Shown one piece after another: positions 32,340 to 40,098 of a DNA stretch of 40,098 nucleotides. Position 1 is the first letter of the stretch; each line of letters opens with the position of its first letter. The translations under genes and the position numbers were made by a program. A model generated the notes under the pieces. That model was not told the DNA's origin. It searched no databases and saw nothing but the letters and a program-made list of their open reading frames with translations. The stretch is from Rugosibacter sp. (lineage in GTDB: Bacteria > Pseudomonadota > Gammaproteobacteria > Burkholderiales > Rhodocyclaceae): assembly GCA_023257495.1 (NCBI GenBank), contig JALRCC010000039.1:1-40098 (forward strand). Direction: 5' to 3'.

Positions 32340-34481
32340 TTATTCCGAGGTTGTTTTCTGGCTACCAGCGAGGAGCAGCCACAAGCTGACTTCGCCCCCA
32401 TCGTGGTTGGCCAGGCGAATTTCTCCACCATGGTCATCAATGATTTTTTTCACGATGGCCAAACCCAAACCGGTGCCCTTGGTTTTGGTGGTGACATAGG
32501 GTTCAAAGGCGCGCGCCAGCATTTGGGGTGAAAAGCCCGTGCCGTTATCGTGCAAGGTGAGGCGTACGCGGTGTTTGTCTTGCTCGATGCGAATATCGAT
32601 GCGCGGTTGCGCAACGTTTGCCAGGGCATCTTGCGCATTGGCGAACAGGTTATGCAGCACTTGACGTATTTGATTGGTGTCTGCAAGAACATGCGCAAAA
32701 GTCGGCGCTGGTGAGACGGTGAATTGAGTCGGTGTATTTTCATACAGCGCCAGTACATCGATAACCAGCGCATATAAATCCACTTCGGCGAGCTGCGGGG
32801 GCGGCGTGCGTGCGTAATCACGGAAATTATTCACCATGCTTTTGAGCGCTTCCACCTGGGTAATGATGGTGTGGGTGGCGCGGTCAAGTAACGCGCGGGA
32901 AGGTTCATCCAGAATTGCTCCGAGCTTCATGTGCAAGCGCTCGGCAGATAATTGAATGGGCGTGAGCGGGTTTTTGATTTCATGCGCCAGACGCTGTGCA
33001 ACTTCAGCCCAGGCGGCAGAGCGTTGTGCCGAGATAAGGCGCGTGATGTCGTCAAACACCACGACAAACCCACCACTACTCGTCATCGGTAGCGTGGTGC
33101 CGCGAATCAGCAGCGTTTGCGGTGCGTGATCCTCATGTGTCAGGTCAAGTTGTTGCTGCCATTCTTCGCCATACCGGGCAAAGCCCTCAATGATCGTCAT
33201 CGCCAGTGTGTGATGACGCGGCCAATCCGCGAGCGGTATTTTTTCAAATGCCGCCAGATCATCATGCAAAATCGTGAGCGCGCCACGGTTTGCCGCGCGC
33301 AAATGAAAATCCGTCCTGAACGCAAGCACGCCGGCAGATAAATTGCCCAGCACACTTTCCAGATAGGCTTGCGCAGCCTCGGTTTTTTCGCGTTGAAGAT
33401 CAGCTTCTGCACGGGCTTCGCTCAATTGGCGGGTCATGTTGTTGAACGAACGCGTCAGAAGCCCCAGTTCATCAGAGGTTTCAATGATCGTGCGCGGCGT
33501 GAAATCACCTGCTGACACGGCTCGCGTGCCTTCCGCAAGTATCAGCAATGGTTGCGCCAGGCGTTCGGCTAGAAGAAAAGCCAGCGCGACAGCGGCGAAC
33601 AAGGCCAGCATCAAGGTCAGTGTCAACGTCAGCGTGTAAATGCGCTTAAGACCGCTGCGGCCCAATTGCAGCTCTTGATAATTACGGTAGCCCGCTTCAG
33701 CATTGCTGGCGTTTTTAGCAATCGCTGCGGGAACGCGCTGGGTAAATTGCAGAATGCGTGGTTCAAATTCGAGCAGATGGGTCGTATTGGCAATGACCGG
33801 TACGAGCGTGCGAATCGTCAGGCCTTCTGCAGCCTCTTCACTCACCAGCGCGAGGCCGCGCCCACTGCGGGCGCTGCGCAACTGGTTGGTGCTGGGCACC
33901 TGTGGCAAGAGATTGTTCAAGCTGCCCACACTGCTGGCAATGGTTTGGCCGGAGAGCGTGAGCAGTGTGGCGGTGTCGACACCCATTTGTTCGCGCAGAA
34001 GATTGAGCTGACTCGCTGCGGATTCAACACCCGGCAGCGTTTGGCTATCGCCGAGTTTAAAAGCAGCGGTGCGGGTTTTTTCCAGTAAATCATTCTGCAA
34101 GTTATCGAGCACGCTACGGCCAAGTTCCAGTCCGCCCTCCAATGCGCGATCAACGCGTACATCAAACCAGGAATCGATGCTATTGACGGCAAATTGCATG
34201 GAGACGGCATATACCAAGGCACCTGGCAGCACGGCCATCAAGGCTAGCATCACCAAGAGACGCGACTTGAGCCGCGCGCCAAAAACACCCGCTTTGAAAT
34301 CGCGCCGCAAGCGAATCAGCTGGGCTGCGACCATGACTAACATGCCCAGTGCGGCGAGCCCGTTCAATGCCAGCAGCCAAGGGTAATACTGGGCAAAGAA
34401 AGCGGTGTTTCCCGAGGTAAATGCCAGTAAAAAAAGCAATACCGCAGCTAAAGTGGCGGCCAGAATGAGTGCCAGCTTCAT
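32340..34481 (-). CDS. ntrY: NtrY-type sensor histidine kinase
   Basis: Membrane sensor kinase of a two-component pair with NtrX, linked in other bacteria to nitrogen, redox or envelope responses. From the ATG at 34481 it has 713 residues: two or three N-terminal membrane segments (MKLALILAATLAAVLLFLLAF, WLLALNGLAALGMLVMV, LLVMLALMAVLPGALVYAV), a periplasmic region, another membrane helix (LTLTLTLMLALFAAVALAFLLAE), HAMP, a PAS region, the histidine motif QRLAHEIKNPLTPIQLSAE and an ATPase domain (LHDNGTGFSPQML, GTGLGLAIVKKIIDDHGG). Its start overlaps the stop of the DUF4390 gene (ATGA). A 25-bp motif copy encodes SPAPTF. Confidence 0.92.
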   Translation of the reverse strand: MKLALILAATLAAVLLFLLAFTSGNTAFFAQYYPWLLALNGLAALGMLVMVAAQLIRLRRDFKAGVFGARLKSRLLVMLALMAVLPGALVYAVSMQFAVNSIDSWFDVRVDRALEGGLELGRSVLDNLQNDLLEKTRTAAFKLGDSQTLPGVESAASQLNLLREQMGVDTATLLTLSGQTIASSVGSLNNLLPQVPSTNQLRSARSGRGLALVSEEAAEGLTIRTLVPVIANTTHLLEFEPRILQFTQRVPAAIAKNASNAEAGYRNYQELQLGRSGLKRIYTLTLTLTLMLALFAAVALAFLLAERLAQPLLILAEGTRAVSAGDFTPRTIIETSDELGLLTRSFNNMTRQLSEARAEADLQREKTEAAQAYLESVLGNLSAGVLAFRTDFHLRAANRGALTILHDDLAAFEKIPLADWPRHHTLAMTIIEGFARYGEEWQQQLDLTHEDHAPQTLLIRGTTLPMTSSGGFVVVFDDITRLISAQRSAAWAEVAQRLAHEIKNPLTPIQLSAERLHMKLGAILDEPSRALLDRATHTIITQVEALKSMVNNFRDYARTPPPQLAEVDLYALVIDVLALYENTPTQFTVSPAPTFAHVLADTNQIRQVLHNLFANAQDALANVAQPRIDIRIEQDKHRVRLTLHDNGTGFSPQMLARAFEPYVTTKTKGTGLGLAIVKKIIDDHGGEIRLANHDGGEVSLWLLLAGSQKTTSE
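32697..32721 (+). repeat. 25-bp bipartite interspersed motif, copy 8 (in ntrY)
   Basis: First arm exact, second arm ACGGTG (5 of 6), spacer CTGGTGAG. ntrY, on the other strand, reads it in the APTF phase. Confidence 0.8.
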
Positions 34482-35122
34482 GGCGTGATTCCTGTCCCGG
34501 ATCCGGTGGCAGGCGCGGTAAATTGCCACTCGATGGTTTTGGCGTTGATGCGCCAATCGCTGTCAGTGATGGCATCGATCTGCAAGGGCTTGGGCAACTG
34601 GCTGTGATCCAGCGACAAGCGCACGCGCGCAATATAAGTTTCGCCCGGGGTGATGGCTTGGCGGGTGACGAGGGGCAAGGCATGGATGCGTGAAACAACA
34701 CGCAAGGCCTCGTTCAACGTGTTAAAACTTTGATACAAACTGCTATTGCCTGCCTGGGCACCCTGTGTCACGCGGGATACGCGATATTGGCGCGTCAGTC
34801 CGTGATAACTCAGGCGATAGGTCGCGTTGAGCGTGGCGATGTGCTCGTTGCTCCAATATTTTCTTGGTCGCTCAAGGACGGCTTCAAAATCAAAATACAG
34901 CGGGATGCCATGCGTTACCACGTCATCCAGACGACGTCCGAGGTCAATGGCGAATTCAGCCGTGAGTGCGTAATTTTCTTCATTCGGGGCAATGCTTGCG
35001 CGTTGCGCTTCGATGCTACCGGCGAATGCGACCGATGCACAACTCGTTAACAGGATGCATGAAAGCATCAGCAAAAGCTGCCGGATGCAAGCCCCGTAAA
35101 AATTTAACCGAGCGCCTAGCAA
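34478..35122 (-). CDS. DUF4390 exported protein
   Basis: 214 residues with an N-terminal signal (RQLLLMLSCILLTSCASVAFA); LTSC could be a lipobox but the AFA site just after is an equally good type I cleavage site, so lipoprotein or secreted protein is undecided. The remainder (SIAPNEENYALTAEFAIDLG, VVTHGIPLYFDFEAVLERPR, YRLSYHGLTRQYRV) matches the DUF4390 pattern of a periplasmic beta-rich protein. It sits between rsmB and ntrY and overlaps ntrY by 4 bp, a fixed neighbourhood in betaproteobacteria, so it may help NtrY sense envelope state (inference). Confidence 0.85.
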   Translation of the reverse strand: MLGARLNFYGACIRQLLLMLSCILLTSCASVAFAGSIEAQRASIAPNEENYALTAEFAIDLGRRLDDVVTHGIPLYFDFEAVLERPRKYWSNEHIATLNATYRLSYHGLTRQYRVSRVTQGAQAGNSSLYQSFNTLNEALRVVSRIHALPLVTRQAITPGETYIARVRLSLDHSQLPKPLQIDAITDSDWRINAKTIEWQFTAPATGSGTGITP

Positions 35123-35155
35123 GGTCTATTGCGCCGCGCTTTATTGGAGCGGGCG

Positions 35156-36460
35156 TTATTTTTTTTGGAGCAGTGCGTAAAAAAAGCCGTCATGGTCGGC
35201 ATGCGGTAAAAGCTGCATGGAGGGCGCGCCATCAATGGCCAGGCGCTGGGCATCGGCATGCCGGCCGACAAAGGCAGCCACCTGATTTTCATTTTCGGCA
35301 GTAAACACGGAACAAGTCGCATAGAGCATTTTGCCACCGCTAGCGAGCGTGCGCCAGAGCGCATCAAGAATGCGGATTTGTGTAGCTGCGAAGTGTTCAA
35401 TATCACTGACGCGGCGCAGCCATTTGGCATCCGGATGACGGCGCACGACGCCCGAGGCCGTACAAGGAACATCGGCCAGAATGCGATCAAACGGTTGGCC
35501 ATCCCACCAGGTGGCAGGCAGACACGCATCGCCCGTGCGTACCTGAACATGGTCTGAGCGCAGGCCCAAGCGCACAAAGTTTTCAGTGATTCGCCCGGCG
35601 CGGATAGGGTCTGCATCGAGCGCGAGCAAGTGTAGATCGGCAAGCTCCAGCAAATGTGCCGCTTTACCCCCGGGCGCGGCACAGGCATCCAGCGCACGCT
35701 GGCCGGGTTGCACATCCAGTAACAGGGCGGCGCGTTGTGCACCAGCGTCTTGCACTGAGCAAAGTCCCTCGCGAAAGCCGGGGATTTTTTCTATCGGGAC
35801 GGGCCTGTCGAGTCGCCAGGCTGTCTCGCCCACGGCGCGGGCAGTTAATCCGGCGGCTGTGAGTCGCGCTGAAAAGTCGGCGTTGGTGATACGGCGCAGA
35901 TTGACCCGCAACGTCATGGGCGGATGCGTATTGCTGGCCGCAAGAATGGCCTGCCAATGGTGCGGATGATCTTTTTTCAGGCGCGTGATCCACCAGGCGG
36001 GATGTTGATAGTGGGCGACAGGATTTTCTTTGGTGCGTGCCAGCAGCTCGTCCTGGCGACGCAAAAAGTTACGCAGCACGCCATTGACCAAGCCTTTGAA
36101 ATTGCCTGCAGCCAAATGCGATGCCGCAGTAACCGCTTGATCGACAATTGCGTAAGCATGTTCCGGTCGGGTTGTCAGACGATTGAGCGTGATCAGCAAC
36201 AAGCAGCGCACGTGCACATCGGTCAAGGGTTTTGCCATCAGTTGCGCGAGCAGAAAATCCCCCTGGCCAAAGCTGCGCAACGTGGAATAGGCCAAATCCA
36301 TCACCGCTGCACGCAGGGGGCCGGTAGGTGGCGTTGCAGAAAGCACGGTGTCGGCCAGTGCCGCATCCAGCGTGCGGCCTGAAATGACAGCAGCCAGAAG
36401 GTCAGTCGCGCCCAGCAGAGCGGTTGCAAGGGGCGCGGATCGGGAAGGTTGATCAGTCAT
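35156..36460 (-). CDS. rsmB: 16S rRNA (cytosine967-C5)-methyltransferase RsmB
   Basis: Methylates C967 of 16S rRNA with SAM. The 434 residues have an N-terminal NusB-like RNA-binding domain (about 1-160) and a C-terminal methyltransferase with the SAM motif LDACAAPGGKAAHLLEL (about 255-270), the DRILADVPCTASGVVRRHPD motif with one catalytic cysteine and LYATCSVFTAENE with the second. The gene follows htpX and precedes DUF4390. The protein segment ITNADFSARL is encoded over a 25-bp motif copy. Confidence 0.96.
   Translation of the reverse strand: MTDQPSRSAPLATALLGATDLLAAVISGRTLDAALADTVLSATPPTGPLRAAVMDLAYSTLRSFGQGDFLLAQLMAKPLTDVHVRCLLLITLNRLTTRPEHAYAIVDQAVTAASHLAAGNFKGLVNGVLRNFLRRQDELLARTKENPVAHYQHPAWWITRLKKDHPHHWQAILAASNTHPPMTLRVNLRRITNADFSARLTAAGLTARAVGETAWRLDRPVPIEKIPGFREGLCSVQDAGAQRAALLLDVQPGQRALDACAAPGGKAAHLLELADLHLLALDADPIRAGRITENFVRLGLRSDHVQVRTGDACLPATWWDGQPFDRILADVPCTASGVVRRHPDAKWLRRVSDIEHFAATQIRILDALWRTLASGGKMLYATCSVFTAENENQVAAFVGRHADAQRLAIDGAPSMQLLPHADHDGFFYALLQKK
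35872..35896 (+). repeat. 25-bp bipartite interspersed motif, copy 9 (in rsmB)
   Basis: Both arms exact, spacer TTGGTGAT. rsmB, on the other strand, reads it in the ADF phase (NADFS). Confidence 0.87.
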
Positions 36461-36574
36461 GACGACAGTCTACCGTGGCAGGCTGACATCGTGGCTTTCT
36501 TTGCGTCAGGAAAATCCTGTATCCGCACCCCCACAGGCTGCAACGACTGTAGCACTGACAATGGTTACAACAGG

Positions 36575-37420
36575 CTACAACACTAGAGCTTTTAGACGTG
36601 CCACCCGTTCTTCAGTGCTGGGGTGGGTTGAAAACAGGTTGCTCAGGCCGCCACCAGAGAGCGGGTTCATGATCATCATCTGGGCTGTTTCGGGGTGCGC
36701 ATCTGCCGGTGCCAGCGGAATGCCACGCGCGTAAGCGTCGATTTTTGTCAGCGCATCGGCGAGCCCCTGGCTTTCGCCGGAAATTTCGGCACCACCGCGA
36801 TCGGCCTCGAATTCACGGGCGCGTGAAATTGCCATTTGGATCAAGCTGGCTGCCAGGGGAGCCAGAATCATCACCAGAATGCCGACGAGCGGATTGGTTG
36901 ACCGCCCCGAAGAATCACGCCCGCCAAAGAACATGGCAAAGTTGGCCAGCATCGAAATAGCACCGGCCATGGTAGCGCTGATGGTGGAAATCAAGATATC
37001 ACGATGCTTCACATGGGCGAGCTCGTGCGCCATCACGCCGCGCAATTCGCGCGCCGAGAGCAACTGCAACAGACCGGATGTTGCCGCAACGGCAGCGTGC
37101 TCGGGATTGCGTCCGGTGGCAAAAGCGTTCGGCTGTGCTTCGTCGATCACGTAGACGCGTGGCATGGGCAATTCGGCACGTGCCGCCAGGTCTTTCACCA
37201 TGTTGTACAAATAAGGCGAGCTGGTTTCATCAACCTCCTGCGCGTTGTACATGCGCAGCACCATCTTGTCGGAAAACCAGTAAGAAAAGACATTCATCGC
37301 GCCGCCCAGCAGCAGCGCCAGCAGCATGCCCTGTGCACCACCCAGCGCCGCGCCAATGGCACCGAACAGCGCCACAATGCCTGCCATCAGAATCGAGGTT
37401 TTCAACCAGTTGCCAAACAT
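36575..37420 (-). CDS. htpX: Protease HtpX (M48 zinc metalloprotease)
   Basis: Inner-membrane zinc protease involved in quality control of membrane proteins. The 281 residues have two N-terminal membrane helices (about 5-24, 30-50), then the [23 protein letters not shown] block, the zinc motif [13 protein letters not shown] (about 140-150), two further hydrophobic helices ([42 protein letters not shown]) and the third ligand in [14 protein letters not shown], ending [18 protein letters not shown]. It is 114 bp upstream of rsmB's start... transcribed in the same direction but downstream-located rsmB starts at 36460, so the order is htpX, then rsmB. Confidence 0.96.
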   Translation of the reverse strand: MFGNWLKTSILMAGIVALFGAIGAALGGAQGMLLALLLGGAMNVFSYWFSDKMVLRMYNAQEVDETSSPYLYNMVKDLAARAELPMPRVYVIDEAQPNAFATGRNPEHAAVAATSGLLQLLSARELRGVMAHELAHVKHRDILISTISATMAGAISMLANFAMFFGGRDSSGRSTNPLVGILVMILAPLAASLIQMAISRAREFEADRGGAEISGESQGLADALTKIDAYARGIPLAPADAHPETAQMMIMNPLSGGGLSNLFSTHPSTEERVARLKALVL

Positions 37421-37675
37421 GTCATGCTCCTGTAGTTAAGGGGTTCAGCCGGGCATTCTTTCATGAACATGAGCGGTCATCAAAGTATGCCGTATGAAGT
37501 AAATTGCATTACCCGGCATTGGATTGGGGCGGGCGGAAAAAATTCAATCGCCAGCGGGCTATATTTTTGCGCTACATTAGCGCTACCATTGCCGCGCGGA
37601 AGATGAAAAATCATGATCCGCGAGCTGGGGGGACTCCATTTTAGTGATTACAACAACCTCAAGGAGAATCGTCTG

Positions 37676-38254
37676 ATGTCTATCATTTTTCAATCGTTGG
37701 GCCGGACAGTGATTGCCGGTATCGTGATACTTGCGCTGCTGCTGGTTTTTGCAGGCACCGGGCTGACCAATGGCATGGCACATGCCATCGGCCTGCGCTG
37801 GCTGCATGTAGGTAGCGGCGTGATGTGGATTGGTTTGCTGTGGTATTTCAACTTCGTGCAAATTCCGTCCATGCCCAAAATTCCGGACGAGCAAAAACCA
37901 GCCGTCAGTAAAGTGATCGCGCCCACCGCGCTATTCTGGTTCCGCTGGGCTGCGCTGGCCACGGTGGTCACTGGTTTGCTGGTCGCCATGAATGCGCATT
38001 ATCTGGTGCAAGCCTTGACCCTGACCGACCCGGCACGCACCATCGGCATTGGCATGTGGCTGGCGCTGGTGATGGCCTTTAACGTCTGGTTCATCATCTG
38101 GCCGAACCAGAAAAAGGCGTTGGGCATTGTGGTGGTTGAAGCGGCCGAAAAAGCCAAGGCCGCCCGCATGGCCATGCTGACCTCACGTTTCAACACGATG
38201 CTCTCTATCGCCATGCTGTACTGCATGGTCGCTCAGCAGAACGGCGGTTTGTAA
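37676..38254 (+). CDS. Membrane protein of the urate hydroxylase PuuD N-terminal type (DUF989-like)
   Basis: 192-residue integral membrane protein with about five hydrophobic helices (10-28, 40-58, 82-104, 118-142, 165-185). The sequence LRWLHVGSGVMWIGLLWYFNFVQIPSMP is given here in part as HVGSGVMWIGLLWYFNF, a motif shared with the membrane part of PuuD. Conserved histidines suggest a possible heme or metal site. There is no C-terminal cytochrome domain, so urate oxidation should not be assumed. The ATG at 37676 is chosen for the AAGGAG ribosome binding site and family start. It is divergent from htpX. Confidence 0.7.
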   Translation: MSIIFQSLGRTVIAGIVILALLLVFAGTGLTNGMAHAIGLRWLHVGSGVMWIGLLWYFNFVQIPSMPKIPDEQKPAVSKVIAPTALFWFRWAALATVVTGLLVAMNAHYLVQALTLTDPARTIGIGMWLALVMAFNVWFIIWPNQKKALGIVVVEAAEKAKAARMAMLTSRFNTMLSIAMLYCMVAQQNGGL

Positions 38255-38295
38255 CCCATCCGCCGCATTGGCATAAAAAGGTGCGAATGTGTAAC

Positions 38296-38333
38296 TAACC
38301 GGACCTGCGCAGTTTCTTGCGCAGGTCCGGTTA
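38296..38333. terminator. Perfect 16-bp inverted repeat, possible terminator
   Basis: TAACCGGACCTGCGCA, a 6-base loop, then its exact reverse complement. It lies 41 bp after the membrane protein gene and could fold into a very stable hairpin, but it lacks a long T run (TTACTTCTT follows), so termination is uncertain. Confidence 0.6.
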
Positions 38334-38507
38334 CTTCTTGGGTTGCTGGTTTCTAACGACACTGTAGAAAAAGTCTATTCATCGCCGCCTTCTGATGTGA
38401 ACCCAATGGAATCTGCGCCACAACAAGTGGCTGAACCGCTTCACACTGAGAGGTCAGAAGAAGTTCGACGGGCAATGGAAGCCTTGCTCCCTGCCGGCCG
38501 GTCCGCG

Positions 38508-38532
38508 AAAAGTCGGTGCTGATGAAACAACT
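38508..38532 (+). repeat. 25-bp bipartite interspersed motif, copy 10 (degenerate, in mobile element)
   Basis: First arm AAAAGTCGGTG (10 of 11), spacer CTGATGAA, second arm poor (ACAACT). A right-arm half copy, ATGGCAAT then ACGGCG, follows at 38579-38592. Confidence 0.5.
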
Positions 38533-38620
38533 GCGCTACAGGGCGGTCGGGCAAAAGACGCCCTCCTCGCCGTAGCGGATGGCAATACGGCGGGTAAAGG
38601 ATTGTGGGCAATCAGAATGG

Positions 38621-38650
38621 AAAAGGCGCGATGCGATACGCGCCTTTTTT
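38621..38650. terminator. Intrinsic terminator inside the MITE-like element
   Basis: AAAAGGCGCG, an 8-base loop, CGCGCCTTTT, followed by further T residues (six in all): a perfect 10-bp stem with a T run. It works on the plus strand, and the A run on the other side could serve the minus strand. Confidence 0.8.
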
Positions 38651-38733
38651 ACGCCTCGCGGCGGGTGAAAATTGGGTTTTTCTACAGCTTCAACGTTTAG
38701 CTTGAGCGGTTCCCTCGAAGCGATTGTTAGCCC

Positions 38734-39003
38734 TCATGTGGCACCCAGCACAGACTGAAGCGTTCTTGCGCCAGAGGGCGAAAACAACCAGCCCAGCGCT
38801 CCGCAGTTGAGCACGACAGTAACCCAAAAGGTGGCTTGAAACGAAGCCTTCGCCGTCTTGTGCCGAAGCAGCCGCTGTGCAGCCAAGGCACCCGGCCAAC
38901 CACCGAGAAGGGCGAACAGGTGCAATGTGCTTTCCTTGTATCTTTGACAGTAGGTCGAATTCGGCAACTCGCCGTATTTGGTCCTGATTCCGAGTTGTTT
39001 TGG
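38734..39003 (-). pseudogene. 5'-truncated DUF1294 membrane protein gene
   Basis: The minus-strand frame ends at a stop at 38734 and is closed upstream by a stop at 39004-39006. Residues ESTLHLFALLGGWPGALAAQ and LLRHKTAKASFQATFWVTVV are the DUF1294 C-terminal block, often preceded by a cold-shock domain in longer members. Only about 65 residues from ESTLHL onward look like the family; the residues before it do not. The gene's 5' part is missing, and the break near 38935 faces the IS110 element, so insertion is the likely cause. Confidence 0.6.
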
Positions 39004-39006
39004 CTA

Positions 39007-40098
<1,092 letters not shown>

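Larger units (their letters stand above)
38362..38687. mobile_element. MITE-like element with 11-bp terminal inverted repeats
   Basis: CTGTAGAAAAA at 38362-38372 and its exact inverse TTTTTCTACAG at 38677-38687 bound 326 bp. The interior contains a decayed transposase end and an intrinsic terminator. No clear target duplication is seen. It is probably a deletion derivative of an insertion sequence; IS1182-like is my tentative guess. Confidence 0.55.
38401..38700 (+). pseudogene. Degenerate transposase C-terminal remnant (IS1182-like, tentative)
   Basis: A 99-codon open frame without a start codon at its beginning (a TGA immediately precedes it). The first part (residues RHNKWLNRFTLRGQKK and FDGQW) resembles the end of IS1182/IS5-type transposases, where a short NRFTLRG block leads to the C terminus. 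The rest (from about residue 32) does not look like transposase and includes the 25-bp motif copy and a terminator hairpin, so only a scrap of the gene is left. The last codons run through the right terminal repeat. Confidence 0.45.

Noticed and set aside
31781..32389. 202-codon plus-strand open frame
   Set aside because: Antisense to ntrX, Ser/Arg-rich shadow composition with no recognisable domain.

Overview
The window looks like chromosomal DNA of a betaproteobacterium, most likely a Nitrosomonadales/Gallionellaceae-type organism. This placement is inferred from gene order and protein style; no database search was run. The supporting blocks are dnaA-dnaN-gyrB, rpmH-rnpA-yidD-yidC-mnmE, mnmG-rsmG-parA-parB-atpIBEFHAGDC, priA-DUF971-ubiE-Tim44-ubiJ and htpX-rsmB-DUF4390-ntrY-ntrX. 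Almost everything is core genome, densely packed, with mobile DNA only in the last 1.8 kb.

Layout. 1-3.2 kb holds the 3' end of gatB (+), a pyrE/secreted coiled-coil protein pair (-) and a divergent exonuclease III gene (+). 3.3-8.4 kb is gyrB, dnaN and dnaA on the minus strand, clearly more AT-rich than the flanks. 8.6-12.4 kb is rpmH, rnpA, yidD, yidC and mnmE (+): ribosome, RNase P, membrane-insertion and tRNA-modification genes. Two parS centromere sites lie between mnmE and mnmG. 12.6-16.7 kb is mnmG, rsmG, parA and parB, and 17.0-23.8 kb is the complete nine-gene ATP synthase operon, with a near-consensus promoter and a clear terminator. 23.9-36.5 kb is on the minus strand: sodB, a ubiquinone cluster (ubiE, Tim44-like, ubiJ) with a DUF971 gene and priA, then hemE, ntrX, ntrY, DUF4390 and rsmB; htpX follows. 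A membrane protein gene (+) ends the core region.

The end of the window is mobile DNA: a 326-bp element with 11-bp terminal inverted repeats carrying a decayed transposase tail, a truncated DUF1294 gene, and an IS110-family insertion sequence. The IS110 transposase runs off the window, and its upstream leader could encode a bridge RNA.

The most striking signal is not a gene. A 25-bp two-part motif (AAAAGTCGGCG, then 8 bases, then ACGGCG) occurs at least ten times in 40 kb, with the 8-base spacing held in nine copies. It sits inside gatB, xth, mnmE (twice), rsmG, ubiJ, ntrY and rsmB, in an intergenic region and in the mobile element. It is read in three different coding frames, so the DNA sequence rather than the protein seems to be conserved. 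It resembles an uptake-signal or genome-architecture motif that I do not recognise. A second point of interest is a cluster of DnaA boxes with an AT-rich stretch between priA and hemE, about 21 kb from dnaA, which competes with the dnaA-rpmH gap as the replication origin.
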